Positions 47,136 through 58,354 of a stretch of DNA of 64,000 nucleotides are shown here, in pieces. Each line of letters begins with the position of its first letter. The stretch's first letter is position 1. The DNA comes from Arcuatula senhousia (lineage: Eukaryota > Mollusca > Bivalvia > Mytilida > Mytilidae), in assembly GCA_963971305.1 (NCBI GenBank), contig OZ020317.1, forward strand, positions 19,610,001 through 19,674,000, given 5' to 3'. The notes below the pieces were generated by a model that made no database searches, was not told where the DNA came from, and was given only the letters and a program-made list of their open reading frames with translations. The translations under genes were made by a program, and so were the position numbers.

Positions 47136-48559
47136 GTCTGCAAATATTTTATTGTGTGACCCTGTACTTATGGTTACTAATTACTAAATCGACCTAAGAA
47201 AATAGTCCTAAGAATTTTAAATTTAGGTATTTCAAATTTCAATATTTTTCTTAAAAATTAGAATTTGTATAAAAACGGCATACATTTGGTTAATACTATA
47301 CATATGTAACAAAGATCTAGACATATAAATATATAATAACTATTGAGTTTTGATAGATGTTTGCTTGCTTTAATTGGGGTTTTCCATGACCTATACTTCT
47401 TGCTTATCTTCTCCGGAAAATGTTCTATTTTTAGCCTGCTCCCAAACGAAATGACGTTTCTTTCCCTCAAGTCTTGTAACCTCAAGTGATATTTTTAGTA
47501 ATTATTCATTGTATGATGGGGAACCTGAGGATATATACTCTTCAGAAGGTTAAAGTTAAGGTAAATTGTCTGTTAGCCTTTCGGTTGCTTTAAGAGGGGA
47601 ATTGATTTGGTAGTTCCTAACCTAATGACCTAATTCACTTAACATACAGTTGAGCATTAATTTTGATTTAGCGAAAAATTATATTGAGTTGAACTAAAAA
47701 ACACAGCACTCTCCCAAAAAAAACCTTAACTACATGTAGATGGGAGCATGCTTTAGACATATTCAAAATAGGTTGACTAGCATGGTGTTAATCTCATTTT
47801 CTATGTTACCGAGTGGAGAAACTAAGAAAAGATATGTGTTTGTGTCTGTTGGTGCTTAACGCCCTTTTCAACGCACATGGGTCATATAAGGCAGTCAGTT
47901 TTAATGGTGGAGGAAACTGAAGTACCCAGAGGAAACCACTGACCTTGGAGAGGCTCCTGACAAATAAAAATTTAATAATAAAATTATGAAATAATGCTTT
48001 AAAAAATGAAATGGTGATGGTAAACATCATCCGCTTTATCACTGATTCCCTAAAACACTACACCAAAAATTAAAGATGATATATAAAGGGCGACAATAAC
48101 ATTAACAAATATTATCAAATATTAAATATGAACATTAAAACTATCATTACATAAATCATACCGTAATAATATAATAACCACAGGACATACTTAAATGTTT
48201 CACTTAAAATCTTTATCAAAGAATATTTTAAAAATTAACACCTGTTAAAAAATATTTCCATTTGATAGTTGTAGTGCAGATAATATGGAATTTCAATAAT
48301 TCGTTTAATGCTTAAATATTTTATAATCTGTTTATGAGAATGAAAAATAGTGGTTTGGACACATGGGTCAAGACAATTTATTTTCAGCATGAGACAGTAT
48401 TGGTTAGATCGTGCATTTGTTCTTAAAGCAAGACGAAATGGATCAGTTGGGTCTTAATTATTTGTATATGAATATGTATTAAAGAATTTAAGACTTGATT
48501 ATATTTATCAAACGTCATCATGACATTACGCTTATTTTAATATCGGTGAAGTTATATTT

Positions 48560-48690
48560 TTCGGTGACAGTAGAAACTCGTTAATGTTATAGATCTTGTG
48601 TCCCCAACCCTTTTATTGCCATTTCAATCTTTGTGAAGAGCGCCTCTGATAAGTCTTGAATAAACGAAAACGCGCCCAATGTGTACTTTT
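48560..48690 (+). repeat. Dispersed repeat D copy 3
   Basis: AGAGCGCCTCTGATAAGTCT, TGAATAAACGAAAACGCGCC and CAATGTGTACTTTTAT match the 3' end of the family at 10700-10755. Confidence 0.5.
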
Positions 48691-51689
48691 ATTTCTAATA
48701 CCCATGATGGTTAGCGCTGCTGGTTGAGGTTTTATTCCCAGCAGTAAGGCGACTCAGGCATCAACACTATTGTGCTGAAGAACCCATCAATCAAATTGCT
48801 CACATAGGGATATGTTGGTCCTGGATTGTGTCTACACTAAAAACACAATACGAAATTTTATGGAAGACAAATATGGGATTGCTATCTCTCAAAAGAGTAC
48901 AAATCGAAAATAATGAAATTTGTAATAAATGTACGCGATACAACCTAAAATATAAACTGATATAATGGAAAACAGACAGGAGCCTTCAACATGTTCAATG
49001 CACTGGTTCAATTCGATCATGGTCATTGCTCGCTGTTTTGCAATTGGTCCTAAATTAAAAAGATTATGCGTATGCTTCAAACACAATAATAATATGTAAA
49101 AGAAAGACCCCTTTCTTCGCCGAACTCTCACTACTTGAAAATCAAGAATTACGAAGTAAAAATTGACATGGCAGCGGATGTGAGAACTCACAAGAGAAGA
49201 AAGCTTGACAAACGATACAGAATATGATTTCAAAATATAAACATACACATAAATAATGCTACAACATCTTTGGGTGTTGTATAAATGAGGAGAGCGTGTA
49301 AATATGCCAAAAATCTCAAATATATAACATCAAAGTAAAAGATTTTTTCCTCATATTTAATGAAATGTGGAGTTTTTGATATTTTGGTACGTGTAAATTG
49401 ACATGGGGTAATATATATTCTATATTATAATCAAATCAAAGTCCTGTTTGTATAAATGAATTTAAAAATTGCAAAAAAAAATGTGTTCTAGCCTTAAACA
49501 TGCATATACATTTTAAGATATGTTATTAAAACAATTATTGAGAAAAATACATCTTATACTTTCGACTAGGTATAAACATGATAAAGGATCTTTGAGAATA
49601 ATGTTTAGAATAATTTGAATTTGTACATACTACTAGTATATAGCGATTGTTTGATTCTTAATCTGTACTAAACAAAAGTAAATACTGAATTTGTACTTCT
49701 AATTAGCAAGTATAATTTTCTATTAAAATGTCCTATGTAAAAATGTAAAGAATTGACACCTACAAGGGTAAAATTTACATTATGATCGCCAGTTAAATGA
49801 ATAAACAATAAATTCTATGGTCTTGCGTTTATTCAAACATTGTGCTCTTTTCCAGTTTAGATAGTGTGCTTCATGACAATTTTTAGTTATAAACTTGAAA
49901 TTTTCAGTTTCAATTTTAATGCCATTACATTGCAAGGCCATTACTGTAAATGTCATTTGGAAAAAAGGTTTCATAAATGCCACTAGGGTTGAACACAACA
50001 AAAATAAAATAATAAATCTGTAGTTTTATAAATTTTGAAATGGTGAAATATAAAAATTCACCCTCAATTTTATAATTGTCTTAGCTGTTACACATACGCT
50101 ATACATACACGTACACAAATTATCTTACAGACATACATTTAGATTCGTCTTGTTCTCTTAAAATATGGGCGTATGAGAATTTCACACGAGTTGATAGAAA
50201 ATTAGAACGGATAAATTAAGAAACACAGCTCCCCTTATTTTATAACGGTCTACTGTAAGACGAAACGTGTGACAATTTACTTATCACAGACCATATCAGT
50301 TAGATAGACTTTCAAATGTTCGTGCTTTCATTGTTTCGTCCCGTAACGGTCGGATATCATTTCACCCAATCTTAACCACGATAAAAACGAAACATATGTG
50401 TCAATTCATTTATATCAAATTAATAAATTAAGCCATTATATTTGATTTCATCATATTTTTTTGGTTTTTGGTTATAGACGTTAAAGAATGTTAGCTATTC
50501 TAGAAAGAACTGTACAAATTGAGTGTTTATGTCTGGTGACTTCAATGCGAGTTCGTGAAAAAAATTCAAATGACTTCTAAAATGTTTATAATAAAAGATA
50601 CTTGTTTAAATTTAAGAAACATCTTACCTTTAGACGAATTTTACTTCTTTAATATAGTCTTAATTTGTAGCCCTTAAGATCCATTATAAATATATTTTTG
50701 TTATAAACGACACCCTTCGACAAAAATCATCTGTTTAATCCAATTAAAGTTTTTAAATGAAACAAAATAGGATCAAATGTGCAACATATTTTTTTCTTTG
50801 ATGTTATACTATTCAAATTGAGGTTTAAAGACACGATGCTTGTTTACTTTGATGACTAGTGGTGGGACACGTCTTAATAGATATAAAAGATAGTGGACTA
50901 TTTTGTATAGGGAAGACGTTTTATCATGATAGGGTCTGCTTACTTAAATTGAGTTTTTTTTAAATGATGTATTAATTGAAGTTTTTATATTGAAGAAATT
51001 TATGAGAAGAATCAGAAAAAAATGATAAGATGTAGTGTCATCTGTTCTTTCTTGTGACTGTCTTACAAACTTTGAGGATATTTTTTAATGTGCATCTCTT
51101 TTTTTTAAGGCAGGCGAGGGTATTTTGTGAGTGTCAACTCACAATTTTATAAAGAATTTATCTGTTAAAGTATTGCAAAAAGGCATATCAAGATTACGAT
51201 TGGCGTTCAAAAAGGTCTATCTCGTTTAAGTACACGAAGCACTCTCAATTAGTCGGTTAACTATGTTCGGCAACCAGGCTTTCCGCTTTATAGATCTGAC
51301 ATCTCCCTAGGACAAAGGAATATTCTACTCTCAGTTTCGGTCCCTATTACCTAGAGTACACACTTTTGTGCAGAACACTGACTTATGTAAATAGAGGACT
51401 GCCACTTAAAATCTGAGTGATTGGAATAATCTAGCAATCTATCCATTTTATGGGTTGTGAAGGTCCTACTCGTATTATATCATGCATAGGTGTTCTTCAG
51501 CGCACAATGAACTTGGCATACTATTTTAAACGGTGCAAAAGTATGGGTTGCCATTAGGTTTTTCGTATTAGTGCCTGACTTCGTCTTCAAACAAGATCAC
51601 AGGGGCAGCACATTTATTCATAAAGGATACAAATCATTCACGCTATATGAACAAAGCAACCCGATGTCTGGGTCACCGTACGCGTACAC

Positions 51690-51983
51690 TTGTGTTGCGA
51701 AATTCCATCCGCTCCTGCTTACATTTCACAAATGTTCGTTATTACAGAGGGTGTGGGACTTACATCGATTTCCTTAGCAGAGCGTCACGTCTAACACAAA
51801 AATTGCTTAAACGTGGTAATGTTGCCCATTGATTGCTGTCTTGCATCAAGACATTTTATCAAAGACATCATGTGCTCATCACGTATATGGGTTTCAACCT
51901 CTCAGATGAGTGCAGATGTTGATCTATCATATGGTTTTGTATGTCTTTTTCCGGATTTGACACACCGAATTGACGGTTGGCAG
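51690..51983 (+). pseudogene. Reverse transcriptase C-terminal fragment, left half
   Basis: Broken plus-strand frames read RYYRGCGTYIDFLSRASRL, TQKLLKRG, KTFYQRHHVL and YMGFNLSDECRC. These correspond to the C-terminal segment seen at 1594-1836, followed by the 3' tail GAGTGCAGATG, GGATTTGACACACCGAATTG and GGCAG. The tail breaks exactly at 51989 and resumes at 57695, on the far side of a 5.7-kb insertion. Confidence 0.75.
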
Positions 51984-51989
51984 CGCGGC
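51984..51989. repeat. Target-site duplication, left copy (CGCGGC)
   Basis: CGCGGC precedes the left end of the 5.7-kb element and is repeated immediately after its right end at 57689-57694. The related uninterrupted tail at 1277-2170 has a single CGCGAC at the matching place. Confidence 0.8.
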
Positions 51990-52460
51990 TATGGAAGGGG
52001 ATATCCGCCAGAAATATGTTCATTTGTTCTTTGTAAATTAGTAGAGGTACAATTCCTAACATGTTCAGTTATTTCTTTGTTCATTGTAAATTCGTCAATT
52101 ATTTATTCGAGAAATATATTTTCTACATGTTTTTATTTGTTTTATGTAGTGTCGTTCATTGGTACTTTGTTGATCTATAGTACTACTAGTATTGTTTAAT
52201 TTGATCTTTGTATATTTCTCAAATATTTTACTTTAGTTTACTATTATTGTTATTCCCAACTTTAATGATTGGTTAAACATGCACATTTCAAATCTTCACG
52301 TTTACAAAGTACGCATTAACAGTTTACAAATTAAGAAAGAACACGTTACTCATGAGTGATTTTGTACCGGAAGTATTGCTGGCCTGTCAAAACAGAGAGA
52401 ACTGGGGAAGAGTAGAGAGAATTAAAAGCCATAGAAAAACTTCAAAATGTTTTCTCTGCA
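51990..52460 (+). repeat. Left terminal inverted repeat of the 5.7-kb element
   Basis: It pairs with 57178-57688 with small gaps; the right arm is about 40 bp longer. Open frames crossing it (51813-52199, 52352-52549) start in flanking sequence or are non-coding. Confidence 0.85.
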
Positions 52461-52616
52461 TAATTTATTGTTTGATTTGTGTTTGCTTTGTGTCTTGTCG
52501 GCGATCTTTCAGTCATTATCAGGACAAAAATAAATTACAATATATATAATAAAATTTGGATGTAAAACCAAATCAAAAGACCGGGAATGAAATACAAAAA
52601 AAAATATGAAATAAAT

Positions 52617-52703
52617 GACTCAAACACCACCTGAGAGGTGATCGGCTTGTGATCAATAGCATGGTCTTTAAACCAACGCCTTTGACCACTCGGCCACCCA
52701 GAC
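52617..52703 (-). repeat. tRNA-Ser-like sequence with A and B boxes (pseudo-tRNA or SINE head)
   Basis: The minus strand begins GTCTGGGTGGCCGAGTGGTC, with an exact A box TGGCCGAGTGG (52696-52686) and a B-box-like GGTGTTTGAGTC (52628-52617). The length of about 87 bases and a long variable region fit a class II tRNA such as tRNA-Ser. The 3' end does not pair with the 5' acceptor strand, so a functional tRNA gene is unlikely. Confidence 0.55.
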
Positions 52704-52879
52704 CCCGCATCGTATGAGAGACCGCTGAACAAATCGTGCATAGATGCACTGCTGAAATAATTCACACACGTAATGGAGCAACATCAATTCAGTCAAGGAG
52801 TACATGCCTAAAAGAATACCGCGAGTCATATGGTATGCACATGGGAGCCTGAATAAAGGTTGTTTCCATTTAGCTTAAG

Positions 52880-53745
52880 TATATATATATACCCCCGCTT
52901 ATGAATGGAGAATGGGTATATAGGGATAGGGTATCTAACTGTGTGTCCGTTCGTCCGTCCTTCCGTTACACTTTAGGGTACCTATCTCTAATCCGCAACT
53001 CCCCCGTAATCCCACAATGGATTTACGTGAAACTTTCGCACAATCTAGATGTGCACCTTCTACTTTAAAATTTGATCATCGATGGCATTTATTTGTGAAC
53101 AGCTACTCACAGATTTTCTAGTTTGGTATTTCTAATCCTTAAGAAGCCCTATAGATCATTATAAATGGTTTTAAACTGAAAACATTGGGAAATAACGACG
53201 TTTGTAGAGAGGAGTAAACTTGCATATGAATCGAATGATAGAAATTTCATAGTATTAAGGTTATTATTTACTTACTCAAACTTTATTTTAATGTGTTGTA
53301 CATGGTAAATCGTCAAAATATCGACTAGCAAATACACAAATAAAAACATAGGTAAGTGTCGGGTCGGATAGTGGTTGTGCATCAACAATGATAGGAAAAA
53401 ACCCAGGTTCCACATATCCACCCCGAAAAAACAACCAAACAAACAAACTAAAACAAAAACAAAACCAACAAGAACGGAATTCCTGGGTCCCCCGCCGTGT
53501 GGCAAAAACTTTAAGTCCGTTCGTTAAACAGGAAGTAGGTAAGCCATCCCACCATATGGGACCCCTACCTAAAGCTGCATACCAAATATGGAAAGCGTAC
53601 AAATAGTAGAAGCTTAGAAATCTGCTGCAATTTTTTTTCTATTTTGACCCCTACCTGAAGCTGCATACCAAATATTGAAAGCCTAGGATTAATAGTAGCT
53701 GAGATATCTGTTACGGAAAGAAGTGCGACGGACGGACGCATGGCA
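52880..53745. repeat. CGTCCGTC-type repeat block with an 85-bp direct duplication
   Basis: GTCCGTTCGTCCGTCCTTCC (about 52945) opens the block and GCGACGGACGGACGCATGG closes it in inverted orientation (about 53725). Inside, ACCCCTACCT-AAGCTGCATACCAAAT occurs twice, at about 53561 and 53646. Open frames here are non-coding. Confidence 0.55.
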
Positions 53746-53796
53746 TTTTTAGCTCACCTGGACCAAAGGTCCATGTGAGCTATTGCCATCACTTGG

Positions 53797-53843
53797 CGTC
53801 CGTCGTCGTCCGTCGTCGTCGTCGTCGTCGTCTGTCGTCGTCG
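53797..53843. repeat. (GTC)n-rich microsatellite
   Basis: Roughly 15 GTC-like triplets with two interruptions, inside the hairpin-ended element. The 85-codon open frame starting at 53783 translates this as a serine/valine run and is not considered a gene. Confidence 0.9.
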
Positions 53844-54029
53844 TTAACTTTTCTTTGAAAATCTTCTCCTCTGAAACGACTGAAGGGATTGCTATGAAAC
53901 TTTGCACACTTCATCTATGGGATGTCCTCTACCAAGATTGCACAAATGGTGACCGCCCTCTAAACAACATGGCCGCTGTTACTAAAAATAGACCAGGGGG
54001 GTCAGACTTCTGTTTTTGGCTTGTAAATC

Positions 54030-54750
54030 AAAAAGTATAAGAGATAGAAGAAATCTGATGGCACGCTACTGCTTCAGCATCAAAAGCTCTACAAAAGTCT
54101 CCATTGAGTCGAAGTTGTCAGATGACCCCTTATAGGAGTTACGGCCCCTTAAAGGTGAAAAATAGCATTTTTCCATGTTTTTGGCTTATAAAATGAAAAC
54201 TATGACAGATAGAGAAAAGTTGTTGCTTGCTTAAATGTTCAGCTCATGTAGCCCTACAAAAGTCTCCATAGGGTCGAAGTTGTCAGATGACCCCTTAAAG
54301 GGGTTACAGCCCCTAAAATAACGTTTTTTTATATTTTTGGCCTATGGAATGAAAACTATAGCAGATAGAGAGAAGCTGTTGCTTGCTTAAATGATCAGCT
54401 TATTTAGTTAAACAAAAGTCTCCATAGGGTCGAAGTTGTCAGATGTCCCCTTATGGGGGTTTCGGCCCCTAAAATGATGTTTTTTCATGTTTTTGGCCTA
54501 TAGAATGAAAACTAAAGCAGATAGAGAAAAGCTGTTGCTTGCTTAAATGTTGAGTTCATTTAGCTCTACAAAAGTTACATAGGGTGATAGTTGTCAGATT
54601 ACTCCTTATAGGGGTTATGACCCTTAAAATAACGTTTTTTCATGTTTTTGGCCTTTATAATGAAAACTATCACAGATAGAGAAAAGCATTTTCTTGCTTA
54701 CACATTCAGCTCATTTAGCTCTAGAAAAGTTTTTATAGGGTCGACATCAA
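54030..54750. repeat. Tandem repeat, period about 156 bp, four to five units
   Basis: AGATAGA landmarks fall at 54042, 54207, 54363, 54519 and 54674. Each unit carries TTGCTTGCTTAAATG-TCAG, AAAAGTCTCCATAGGGTCGA, AGTTGTCAGATGACCCCTTA, and a TTTTTGGCCTAT-GAATGAAAAC linker. Units drift at both ends of the array. Confidence 0.85.
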
Positions 54751-55208
54751 GACCAGGTGAGCGATTCAGGCTCCTGGGAGCCTCTTGTTATATCCTCGCT
54801 CCGCGTTGCGGCGGGGGACAAAAAAGGGGAAAAAAACAAAAATAACAAAAACAAACACAGAAATCTAAATTACCCTGAAATAGAGAAAGGCCCTATTCTT
54901 GTTGGTATAGGAAGAAGTTGCTTAGGAAATTAAGAAAGTTTCTTCATATCGCACGTAAGGATTATGTTCACAAAGGCCTATAATTGGCCCTGTAATTGGG
55001 CTGATTTTTCTTTTTTCAATTAAGAAATCTAAATGAATGCTTTGGAAATAACCCACAGAATACCTATATTTAACAAATATAATAGTTTTCTAATGATAAA
55101 ATTGTGCTGTTTCCTTCGATGACACCCTAAATATTAGAAAAATTAGGAAAATCTTCATTTTTGTCGATTTTTCACCCGTTTTCACCACTATTGTGCCAAA
55201 ATCAAAAG

Positions 55209-55308
55209 TGGCCGCATGCTCTGACCAACATAGATTTTTGTTTATTAATTTATTCCTTAAAAGCGAATATTTTAACCAAAAAATAATTTTGGTCAGAATA
55301 TGCGGCCA
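55209..55308. repeat. Stem-loop with 20-bp arms in the 5.7-kb element
   Basis: TGGCCGCATGCTCTGACCAA (55209-55228) pairs with 55289-55308 at 18 of 20 positions around an AT-rich loop. Confidence 0.7.
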
Positions 55309-56199
55309 ACAATATATTCATCATTTTTTACAGAAAAAGAGGCTAAATATGTCAAAAATAGCGATTTTTACAATATTCACTAACTTTTAAGGTCTCTGTT
55401 GTTCACAAAAGTAAACAATTCATGCACAATTTATGACATTTTATAAAGTATAGAGTTTTATGACCATTCTAGCAGCATTATTTTGTAACAGTCTCGAATT
55501 TGAAACTTAGGGCCGTTTTTGGCCCTTTCCGAACATACTCCTTTGTTGTCATCATTTGCTTTGCTACTTTTGCACTGTTTTCGAAAGTAGAGTTGAATAA
55601 AGTAGATTGATGTTCAGGTTCGTTCGTTCGTAAATCTGCCCTTTATAAAAATGTCCACTTACAGGGTTAAGTTAGTTTTCGATTAAGAAGTATCTATTGT
55701 CCCAAAGGTTTATACAAGTTCTTAAGCATCTGTTCAACCTCAATGTTGATTGCATTTATTGCAAGTCTGACAATGTTATGCGTAAATGCAGGAAAATTAT
55801 TTAAAGATATTTTTCGCATTCGCTTTTACGTCCCATATAACCTACAGTTATTCATTCGAGACAATTAACATACTAGTACATTTTTGATAAATGTAAACCT
55901 TCGAATTGTGCGCCTTCTGCTTCACCAATATTGTCGGAAGACCATTTACTTGAACTAGCATACAAACAAAAAATATTATTAGCTGTACCTTATGCTAAAT
56001 CCCTGTACCCAGATTTTGTTTTATTTCAACTTAAACATATTCTTTCAACTAAAACATATAAGACGTACAAAAGAAACTATCCTTGGACACATGTCTACTC
56101 TTAACAGATATATCTTAGGCATTTCTTGGTGTCAAGCGACTATTATTCCAGTCGATGTATTTTGATTTTCTTATGCTAATTTTCTCCCCCCCCACTTTG

Positions 56200-56810
56200 G
56201 TGGGAAGACATATTTCTTTATTTTGTCCGTCCGTCTGTCTATTTGTCATTTCGTCTGTCCGTCACACTTATTCCGCTCAATTTCTTAAAGAAAGTTGACA
56301 TGTAGCAAGTACACCATATGTATAGTTGTGCCAAATAACCGAAATTTTCGTTCCTCAGATATTTGTGGGATTTATTGCCATTTAAACTTAGACTTTTTCA
56401 TAACCCTCATTAATAATATATTTCCCCTCAACTCATCAGAAAATACATATGAAAATAAAATTATGAGACTCGGTGTGCAGCCAGTACACTATATGTGTAT
56501 TTGTGCATATTAGCCGGAAATTTTTATCCTCAAAAGTTTGAGTGAATTCTGGCTCTTTATACTTAAAAAAATTGCGGGAAATCCTCGTTAAACATTTCAA
56601 TTAGTTTCCGCTCAACTCCTCTGTGAAACTAAAACAACTCAACCAAATTTTATAAAACTTGGTATATAGGTATCAATGGCGGATCCAGAAATTTGCAAAA
56701 GGGACCCACTGACTGGCTAGGAGGGGGCACTATGGTCATGCTTCAATGTTTTCCTTTATATTCAACCAAATTTTTCCACAAAAATTGGGGGGCGGGCCCT
56801 CCTTTGCTTG
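56200..56810. repeat. GTCCGTC-type repeat and GCGGATCC MITE fragment
   Basis: ACTTTGGTGGGAAGACATAT and GTCCGTCCGTCTGTCTATTT (56198-56245) belong to the same general class as 52945. At 56680-56810 GGCGGATCCAGAAATTTGC, CCCACTGACTGGC and TCATGCTTCAATG match the MITE in the Wnt6 3' UTR; the far end is lost. Confidence 0.55.
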
Positions 56811-57177
56811 CCTTTAAAAAGAATTTCAGTTACTTGAATAATGCTATACTGTAAAAACATGTACATCAAAGCTCGACAGTTTCAACATTTCTATCTTTTT
56901 TCAGTTAGTTAAGAAGATTTCTAAGCAACTAAATGCCACAGAGGTCTGATATTTCGATATAAATGTAGCTTAATCCTATAGTACCATATGGTTTATAGTG
57001 AGTTTATGCTCCTAGATCATCTAATGCTTGCATGTTTACCGAATTCTTAGGTTTTAACACATATTGGACATATATGCAAAATTTTCGTCAAGGTTTTCTA
57101 AGAAACTACATGTAGAGAAGCCCGTGTGTATAAAATAAATAGATTTACTAAAACTGAATAGAAACAGCGTTTATAAA

Positions 57178-57688
57178 GAGAAAACACTTTTAAGGTTTTG
57201 CTACATCTGTCATGTGTCTGTATTATTCTCTCTACTTTACACTATTACTCTCTGTTTGACTGGCCGACAATACTTCCGGTACAAAATCACTCATGAGTAT
57301 CTTTCTTCATTTGTAAAATGTTAATGCGTACTTTGTAAGCGTGACAATTTTGAAAAAAATATAAATACAAATAACGAATAATTAAATTCAGGAGTTACAA
57401 TAAGCGAAAAAAGATTATTCTAAACTAGCATTTAGAGAGAAATAATTGACTAATACACAAAGAACAAATTAACCATTATAAAAGCAGTAAAGTACCCATG
57501 AACGAAACTACATGAAACAAATAAAATACATGGTAAATACAGGCTACCAAGTGGGAAAATATACTTCTCAAATAAATAATTGACAAATTTACACTGAAGA
57601 AAGAAATAATTGAACATGTAAGGAATTGCAAATCTACACATTAACAAAGAACAAATGAACATATTTGTGGCGGATATCCCCTTCCATA
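57178..57688 (-). repeat. Right terminal inverted repeat of the 5.7-kb element
   Basis: The reverse complement repeats the left arm in order: CAAATATGTTCATTTGTTC, TTCAATTATTTCTTTC, TTTGTCAATTATTTATTTGA, ACGCATTAACATTTTACAAA, CTCATGAGTGATTTTGTACC, TATTGTCGGCCAGTCAAACA. Confidence 0.85.
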
Positions 57689-57694
57689 CGCGGC
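57689..57694. repeat. Target-site duplication, right copy (CGCGGC)
   Basis: It matches 51984-51989 exactly and precedes GGGTGTGCTATA, the continuation of the interrupted retroelement tail. Confidence 0.8.
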
Positions 57695-57910
57695 GGGTGT
57701 GCTATAAGGAACTATTCCGGGGCACCTGAGTTCGCGTGGATAATTGTTATTCAGTTTTTTTTTGTATTTCTGTGTTTTATATTGTCTGTTTTGTAGTTCT
57801 GTTTTCTTTGATGTTTATTTGTTTTGTCTCTTCCGCCCTTTTGACAATCGGATGCCGCACCATGGTACATTTGTACCTCTGCTTCTCGTGTTCTTTAGTG
57901 GACTTATACC
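57695..57910 (+). repeat. Reverse-transcriptase element 3' tail, right half
   Basis: GGGTGTGCTATAAGG, GGGGCACCTGAGTTCGCG, TTTTATATTGTCTGTTTTG, TGTCTCTTCCGCCC and TTGTACCTCTGCTTCTC continue the tail broken at 51989. Open frames (57736-58025) are non-coding. Confidence 0.75.
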
Positions 57911-58354
57911 GACAACGAATGATCCTTTTTGGAACAACTATCTGAACACTTATTTCATTTCACCAGATATTAAGATATCTGCACGTAGGTATGCTTATAC
58001 TAGCTTCCTATCATCTATTATTTAATTACAATATAAGCGCATAAAGTCACCAATTGTGCCTAGCTTAATTCACGGGAAATGCAGTATTTTGGAAAATGAG
58101 TACATGGATGTGTATACAAATACTATTTTATGTAGAGTGAAAACTTCATCCTCCGGGGAAAACTGAATCTATACATATTTTTTTTCCAAGCGGGTACTAG
58201 TATGCAGTAAAAACTAGTATTTAACACCGATTAATCATGACAAATTAACCAAACTGCAACCAGCAACGTGCATTCATGTTTAAACGAGAGCGGAGTAAGA
58301 TATTTGTCCTTGCCCCGCTAAAGAATGCTGAGGTGCGTATAGTGTTCTTCCTTC

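Larger units (their letters stand above)
44631..51689. other. Intergenic stretch, 7 kb
   Basis: No supportable gene. It includes repeat B (46985-47135), a GGTGGAGGAAACTG-AGTACCCAGAGGAAACCAC repeat (about 47845-47955), repeat D (48560-48690), and, at about 51270-51580, weak similarity to the core of the 37-kb foldback element. The 119-codon minus frame at 48889-49248 has no recognised domain. Confidence 0.5.
53749..54786 (+). mobile_element. Hairpin-ended non-autonomous element, copy 3, with internal tandem repeats
   Basis: It starts TTAGCTCACCTGGACC; AGCTCACCTGGACC pairs with GGTCCATGTGAGCT (one mismatch). It ends CAGGTGAGCGATTC, AGGCTCCTGGGAGCCT and CTTG. It includes a GTC-rich microsatellite (53797-53843), AACATGGCCGCTGTTACT, and about four units of a 156-bp tandem repeat (54030-54750). 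It lies inside the 5.7-kb element and so inserted after, or travelled with, that element. Confidence 0.75.
51990..57688. mobile_element. 5.7-kb non-autonomous DNA transposon with roughly 470-bp inverted ends
   Basis: The left end (51990 to about 52460) and right end (about 57178 to 57688) are inverted copies. They begin TATGGAAGGGGATATCCGCC; the first 21 bases are identical and similarity continues through TTTGTACCGGAAGTA and AGTAGAGAGAAT. The element is flanked by a 6-bp duplication, CGCGGC, and splits a reverse-transcriptase tail cleanly. The interior holds a tRNA-like segment, CGTCCGTC-rich repeats, a nested hairpin-ended element and a stem-loop, with no recognisable transposase. A 6-bp duplication with long inverted ends occurs in Polinton and a few other DNA transposon groups, but the ends do not start AG as Polintons do, so the superfamily is open. 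Confidence 0.85.

Noticed and set aside
48889..49248. 119-codon minus frame as a possible gene or exon
   Set aside because: No motif is recognised and neither end shows convincing start context or splice sites; it may be chance or an unknown repeat. Transcript data could revive it.
53783..54040. Serine/valine-rich 85-codon frame
   Set aside because: It is a translation of a GTC microsatellite inside a mobile element.
51990..57688. Polinton/Maverick assignment of the 5.7-kb element
   Set aside because: A 6-bp duplication and long inverted ends fit, but the termini do not begin AG, the element is far shorter than 15 kb, and no polymerase or integrase is seen.
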